NCBI GenBank assembly: GCA_025936675.1
Contig: JAICSX010000061.1
Coordinates: 1-9,832 of the forward strand
Reading direction: 5' to 3'
Length of the DNA stretch: 9,832 bases
Origin: Sphingomonas sp.
GTDB lineage: Bacteria; Pseudomonadota; Alphaproteobacteria; Sphingomonadales; Sphingomonadaceae
Shown in pieces: positions 7,315 through 9,832 of the stretch; position 1 is the first letter of the stretch; the number at the start of each line of letters is the position of its first letter. A program made the position numbers and the translations under genes. The notes below the pieces were generated by a model. That model was not told the origin of the DNA. It was given only the letters and a program-made list of their open reading frames with translations, and ran no database searches.

Positions 7315-8194
7315 ATTCCGCCACGCGCCTGCGGAGATATTCGGCGTAATCGGTGCGGCCCAAATGGCTCGCGCGCTCCAGAACCTGCGCGGGAGTGACA
7401 TAACCGAGCTCGAGCGCAATCTCTTCGAGGCACATGACCTTCAACCCCTGTCTTTTCTCGATCGTGCGGACGAATGATCCCGCGTCGTGAAGACTGTCGT
7501 GCGTGCCCGTATCAAGCCAGGCGAACCCGCGGCCGAGCTGCTCGACTCGAAGTTCCCCACGCTCCAGATAGGCGCGGTTCACGTCGGTGATCTCGAGCTC
7601 GCCCCGTGCAGAGGGCGTGAGGCCTGCGGCAATGTCGACCACGTTGTTATCGTAGAAGTAGAGACCGGTTACTGCCCAATTGGATTTCGGGTCAGCAGGC
7701 TTTTCCTCGATCGACAAGCCCCGACCGGTCTCCTGCTCAAACTCGATGACCCCATAACGCTCTGGGTCCTCGACCCTGTAGGCGAAAATCGTCGCTCCCT
7801 GCTCGTGCGCCGCGGCTCGCTTCACCAGCTCGACGAGCCCGGCGCCGTAAAAAATATTGTCGCCGAGGATCAGCGTGACTGAGCTGTCGCCTAGAAACCG
7901 TCGACCGACGTTGAATGCGTCGGCAAGCCCACGGGGTTCGGGCTGCGCCGCATAAGAGCAATTCAAGCCCAAGCCGCTACCATCGCCGAGGAGTGCCTCA
8001 AAGCGTGGAACATCCGACGGCGTCGAAATGACGAGTATCTCGCGAATGCCCGCGAGCATCAGTACACCCAATGGATAGTAGATCATGGGTTTATCGAAGA
8101 CGGGGAGGAGCTGCTTTGATACCGCCAATGTGGCCGGATAAAGTCGGGTGCCACTTCCACCTGCTAAAATTATCCCCTTCCTCTGCGTCCCCAA
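7301..8194 (-). CDS. rmlA: Glucose-1-phosphate thymidylyltransferase
   Basis: RmlA joins glucose-1-phosphate and dTTP to give dTDP-glucose, the first and feedback-regulated step of dTDP-L-rhamnose synthesis. Family motifs (numbered from the chosen start): nucleotide-binding GGSGTRLYP (12-20), [18 protein letters not shown] (26-43), [11 protein letters not shown] (84-94), GDNIFYG (111-117), [20 protein letters not shown] (163-182) and [14 protein letters not shown] chose the TTG at 8194 because GGGGAG (8202-8207) lies 7 nt upstream and the protein then starts four residues before RKGIILAGG, as in relatives, at 297 residues. The frame is open to a GTG at 8224 (307 residues), a possible longer start with a weaker ribosome site. 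It is the first gene of the operon. The IS110 element lies upstream. Confidence 0.96.
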   Translation of the reverse strand: MGTQRKGIILAGGSGTRLYPATLAVSKQLLPVFDKPMIYYPLGVLMLAGIREILVISTPSDVPRFEALLGDGSGLGLNCSYAAQPEPRGLADAFNVGRRFLGDSSVTLILGDNIFYGAGLVELVKRAAAHEQGATIFAYRVEDPERYGVIEFEQETGRGLSIEEKPADPKSNWAVTGLYFYDNNVVDIAAGLTPSARGELEITDVNRAYLERGELRVEQLGRGFAWLDTGTHDSLHDAGSFVRTIEKRQGLKVMCLEEIALELGYVTPAQVLERASHLGRTDYAEYLRRRVAEYEPA

Positions 8195-8374
8195 ATGACC
8201 ACTCCCCACGATTCGTCCAATCACGACCGCTCACCAACCCGTTACCCTGCAACAGGAATTGGCGGTAGACGGCTCTAACGCACATTTCGTCGGCAGCGAA
8301 CGGCTTCGAGCGACGGAACCCGGGGACTCAATAAAAGCTGCCGCACGCCCCGCGAAGATTCAGCTTTCAAGAGT

Positions 8375-8445
8375 GGCCGAGATGGTCTCAATTGCCGAGC
8401 CAAGCTTCGATGAGCTCAGGACAACGAGCGAGATCCATCTCGACC
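8375..8445 (-). repeat. 11-bp imperfect inverted repeat after transposase
   Basis: On the minus strand GGTCGAGATGG (8445-8435) can pair with CCATCTCGGCC (8385-8375): 11 pairs including one G-U, enclosing 49 nt. Inside, CTGAGC and GCTCGG can form a further 6-pair stem. An alternative local hairpin, CGAGA-TGGA-TCTCG (8442-8429), uses the same left arm. It begins 17 nt after the transposase stop. Confidence 0.55.
8401..8430. repeat. REP-like intergenic repeat (degenerate copy)
   Basis: The stretch CTTCGATGAGCTCAGGACAA (8405-8424) with the following CGAGCG resembles a dispersed element I remember from sphingomonad genomes, built around CTTCGACAAGCTCAGGAC. The core tgagctca (8411-8418) is a perfect 8-bp palindrome. 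Assignment is from memory; copy number cannot be tested within this window, where no second copy is evident. Confidence 0.4.
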
Positions 8446-8462
8446 GATCGACCACGAATAGC

Positions 8463-9524
8463 TCACATTGAAACGAGAGCCGGTCTTCGAGGCCGATAAA
8501 CATCACCACTTTTCCACATCGCGAGCATAGTGACTGCAAGCTTTCGGGCAAGCGCTACCACCGCCTTCCTGCGGCCGCGGCGCTGTTCGATGGCCGTGGC
8601 CCAAACTCGCAGATCAGACTCTGGCTCACTCCAACGGAGGAATGACTGGCTTGCGGTTACCAGCATCGTGCGCGCAGCTGTGTTTCCCATTTTGGATATT
8701 TTGCCCACTTTGTACATTAGCCCGGATTGCCAGACCGTCGGCGTCAACCCCAGGTAAGATCCGATATCTGTTGAATGGGCAAACCGAGAGGGGTCACTGA
8801 CCGCGGCGTAGAAGGTCAAAGCACACAAAGCACCTACGCCTGGGATTTCCATGAACCGGCGACAGACGCTGCTTTCGATGGCAATCCGATTTAGCTCAGC
8901 ATCGACGGTGCGTTGGTGATCGATGAGCTCCTGGCAGTGATCGACCAAGTAGCAAATTTCTCGTCTGAGCTCATTTGGCGCATTGGGGAAGACCCTCCGA
9001 ATCTCGGCTTGCGCATTGGACCTAAACAGACGCGGCCCGGTCCGCTTCAGGCGTCCACCATATTGTTCCAGCTGACGGCCCAGAATATTGGCAACTGCGA
9101 TACGCTGCCGCATCAGGTGCCGACGAATCGTCAACCGCGATTGCAGCTGCTGAGACTCCAATGTTTTCAAATGTACTTTGGAGATAGTCGCGGCTCCGAG
9201 GCGACCGGCTTCGGCGATTCCAGCGGCATCTCCCTCGTCCGTTTTGTTCCGTCGAAGCCTGAGGAATTTGGCGAGCTGGCGCTGCTCAAAAATATCGACC
9301 TCATACCCGAGTCGGCGCAATCCACGAGCAAGAGTCATGCCCGTTGCCGCCTCCAGAGCAACTCTCGCGAACTTCAGGCGCCGCAAACAGGCAAGCTCCC
9401 GATGGACACTTTTCAGAATGGTGGGACAGGTTGCCTGGTGAACCACCTCGCCAGAATCATTGACAATGCACACTGTCGTGGTCTCCACGCCGACGTCGAG
9501 ACCGGCCCAAAGTCGTTTTCGCAT
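8463..9524 (-). CDS. IS110-family transposase (DEDD/serine recombinase)
   Basis: This 353-residue protein is a full-length IS110-family transposase, which moves its element through an RNA-guided recombination between donor and target DNA. The N-terminal RuvC-like domain has the DEDD set: D10 in GLDVG, E58 in ALEAATG, and D96 and D99 in KTDEGDA. A coiled middle region (about 115-215) leads to the C-terminal Tnp domain with the helix-hairpin-helix-like EIPGVGALCAL (226-236), YLGLTP (257-262) and the nucleophile S277 in GKISKMGN. All key residues are present and no frameshift is seen, so it may be active. The ATG is fixed by AGGAGG at 9532-9537, 7 nt upstream. The closest subgroup (IS110 or IS1111) is not certain from the protein alone. 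Confidence 0.96.
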   Translation of the reverse strand: MRKRLWAGLDVGVETTTVCIVNDSGEVVHQATCPTILKSVHRELACLRRLKFARVALEAATGMTLARGLRRLGYEVDIFEQRQLAKFLRLRRNKTDEGDAAGIAEAGRLGAATISKVHLKTLESQQLQSRLTIRRHLMRQRIAVANILGRQLEQYGGRLKRTGPRLFRSNAQAEIRRVFPNAPNELRREICYLVDHCQELIDHQRTVDAELNRIAIESSVCRRFMEIPGVGALCALTFYAAVSDPSRFAHSTDIGSYLGLTPTVWQSGLMYKVGKISKMGNTAARTMLVTASQSFLRWSEPESDLRVWATAIEQRRGRRKAVVALARKLAVTMLAMWKSGDVYRPRRPALVSM

Positions 9525-9531
9525 CTAGCTG

Positions 9532-9537
9532 CCTCCT
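9532..9537 (-). promoter_or_regulatory. Strong ribosome binding site of the transposase
   Basis: The minus strand reads AGGAGG, 7 nt before the transposase ATG at 9524. This is a perfect Shine-Dalgarno match, unusually strong for this window. It lies 6 nt beyond the foot of the long stem at 9544-9609, so RNA folding could affect access to it. Confidence 0.85.
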
Positions 9538-9540
9538 GAA

Positions 9541-9625
9541 ATCGGAGACCCCGCCTCATAACAGGAAACTGGCTCATGGCCCCGTAACAATCGCGAGGTC
9601 GGAGTCTCCTCCGCCTTTGTAGGCG
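9541..9625 (-). ncRNA. Candidate IS110 bridge (seek) RNA region
   Basis: In transcript order on the minus strand: a 5-bp hairpin CGCCT-ACAA-AGGCG (9625-9612); then GGAGACTCC (9609-9601) pairing with GGGGTCTCC (9552-9544), 9 pairs with one G-U; directly inside, CCTC (9598-9595) pairs with GAGG (9557-9554); a small GGC/GCC hairpin (9581-9571) sits in the remaining loop. IS110-group elements encode their guide RNA in the non-coding end ahead of the transposase as a 5' stem-loop followed by stems with large internal loops, and this matches the first part of that layout. A second (donor) loop is not evident in the space available, so the call is tentative; a 5' UTR structure controlling transposase translation is the main alternative. 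Confidence 0.45.
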
Positions 9626-9832
9626 TCAATTGCGTGAGCGTCTGTTCGTCCGAATGGCATTGGTCCGGAATTCGCGTGACATCGGCTCGAGCTTCCCCCT
9701 GAACGGCGACCGCCTCGCAAACTCCTCAGCGAGCGCGACCAGGTCTACGCCGTGCTTGTCCTCGAACGCGCGCTCGCCGATCCGGTGCTGCTCGCGATGG
9801 TGGAACTCGCACAGGCTGATGGTCCATTTGTC
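9626..9832 (-). CDS. HNH-like phage-type protein, 3' end only
   Basis: The last 68 codons and stop of a gene whose 5' part lies beyond the window edge. The peptide has SLCEFHHREQHRIGERAFE (6-24) followed by HGVDLVALAEEFARRSP (27-43). The C-x2-HH-x3-H spacing, then GE.AFE and LA..FA, is the pattern of the small HNH/DUF968-like proteins often found in alphaproteobacterial prophages; a zinc-binding or nuclease role is known for relatives and inferred here. The final 25 residues, Arg- and Asn-rich, look less conserved and may be natural or read into the IS end. The stop (9626-9628) touches the first hairpin of the candidate guide RNA. The opposite strand is also open here but shows no domain pattern. 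Confidence 0.68.
   Translation of the reverse strand, partial: DKWTISLCEFHHREQHRIGERAFEDKHGVDLVALAEEFARRSPFRGKLEPMSREFRTNAIRTNRRSRN

Larger units (their letters stand above)
8195..8462. other. Non-coding gap between IS110 transposase and rmlA
   Basis: No gene is supported here. It should contain the rml promoter, the transposase-side end of the IS element and their junction. Visible structure is a long imperfect stem (8375-8445) around a REP-like sequence. The 8225-8370 part shows no convincing sigma-70 promoter for rmlA on the minus strand and no obvious repeat. A plus-strand ORF at 8259-8471 has no protein-like features or ribosome site. Confidence 0.55.
8463..9625 (-). mobile_element. IS110-family insertion sequence (ends not resolved)
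   Basis: The element is defined by its intact transposase and the structured non-coding DNA upstream of it. IS110 elements usually lack terminal inverted repeats and often make no target duplication, so the ends cannot be set by eye; the coordinates given are the minimum from transposase stop to candidate guide-RNA start. The true right end is likely between about 8400 and 8462, and the left end between about 9612 and 9700. It is transcribed toward rmlA and may affect expression of the rml operon. Confidence 0.75.

Noticed and set aside
6775..7398. Plus-strand ORF of 207 residues opposite rmlC
   Set aside because: Mirror frame of an epimerase with intact catalytic residues; no independent support.
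7315..7419. 35-residue N-terminal extension of rmlC
   Set aside because: It overlaps the rmlA coding region and does not resemble epimerases; the ATG at 7314 gives the normal N-terminus.
8913..9539. Plus-strand ORF of 208 residues opposite the transposase
   Set aside because: The minus strand encodes a complete IS110 transposase; the plus frame is a shadow.
9680..9832. Open plus-strand frame at the window end
   Set aside because: It is open for about 50 codons but has no domain pattern, while the minus strand reads an HNH-like C-HH-H peptide.

Overview
The window looks like GC-rich alphaproteobacterial chromosome, most likely from a sphingomonad (Sphingomonas/Sphingobium-type). This rests on three points: the rmlA-rmlC-rmlB-rmlD gene order, which is that of the rhs/rml genes in sphingan exopolysaccharide clusters; the style of the PilZ, PAS and MarR-type proteins; and a degenerate copy of a dispersed intergenic repeat I remember from that group. 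There is no rRNA or tRNA gene and no CRISPR array.

Layout. (1) Positions 185-2638, plus strand: a small PilZ-type protein, then a membrane-anchored GGDEF-EAL protein. Together they form a cyclic-di-GMP module with a maker/breaker enzyme and a possible receptor. The enzyme gene has a 24-bp tandem duplication near its 5' end. (2) Positions 2824-3069, plus strand: an unrecognised 81-residue protein. (3) Positions 3183-4443, minus strand: a MarR-like winged-helix regulator overlapping a stand-alone PAS-domain protein by 4 nt, followed by a possible 72-residue ORF. (4) Positions 4791-8194 (or 8224), minus strand: a compact dTDP-L-rhamnose operon, rmlA-rmlC-rmlB-rmlD, with overlaps of 14 and 4 nt and one gap of 2 nt. 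It turns glucose-1-phosphate into dTDP-L-rhamnose for a surface polysaccharide. (5) About 8400-9625: an IS110-family element with an intact DEDD/serine transposase on the minus strand, flanked on both sides by structured non-coding DNA. (6) Positions 9626-9832, minus strand: the 3' end of a gene for an HNH-like, phage-type protein that runs out of the window.

The most interesting part is the IS110 element. This family uses a structured 'bridge' (seek) RNA, encoded in the element's non-coding end, to choose target and donor sites. The 101 nt before the transposase contain a 5-bp stem-loop followed by a 9-bp stem closing a 48-nt internal region, just ahead of a strong AGGAGG ribosome binding site. 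The 3' flank has an 11-bp imperfect stem around a REP-like sequence, the kind of site these elements often target. Which flank carries the guide RNA, and where the element ends, cannot be settled from this sequence alone.

The element lies directly upstream of rmlA and is transcribed in the same direction, so it may have separated the rml operon from its native promoter or may supply read-through transcription.
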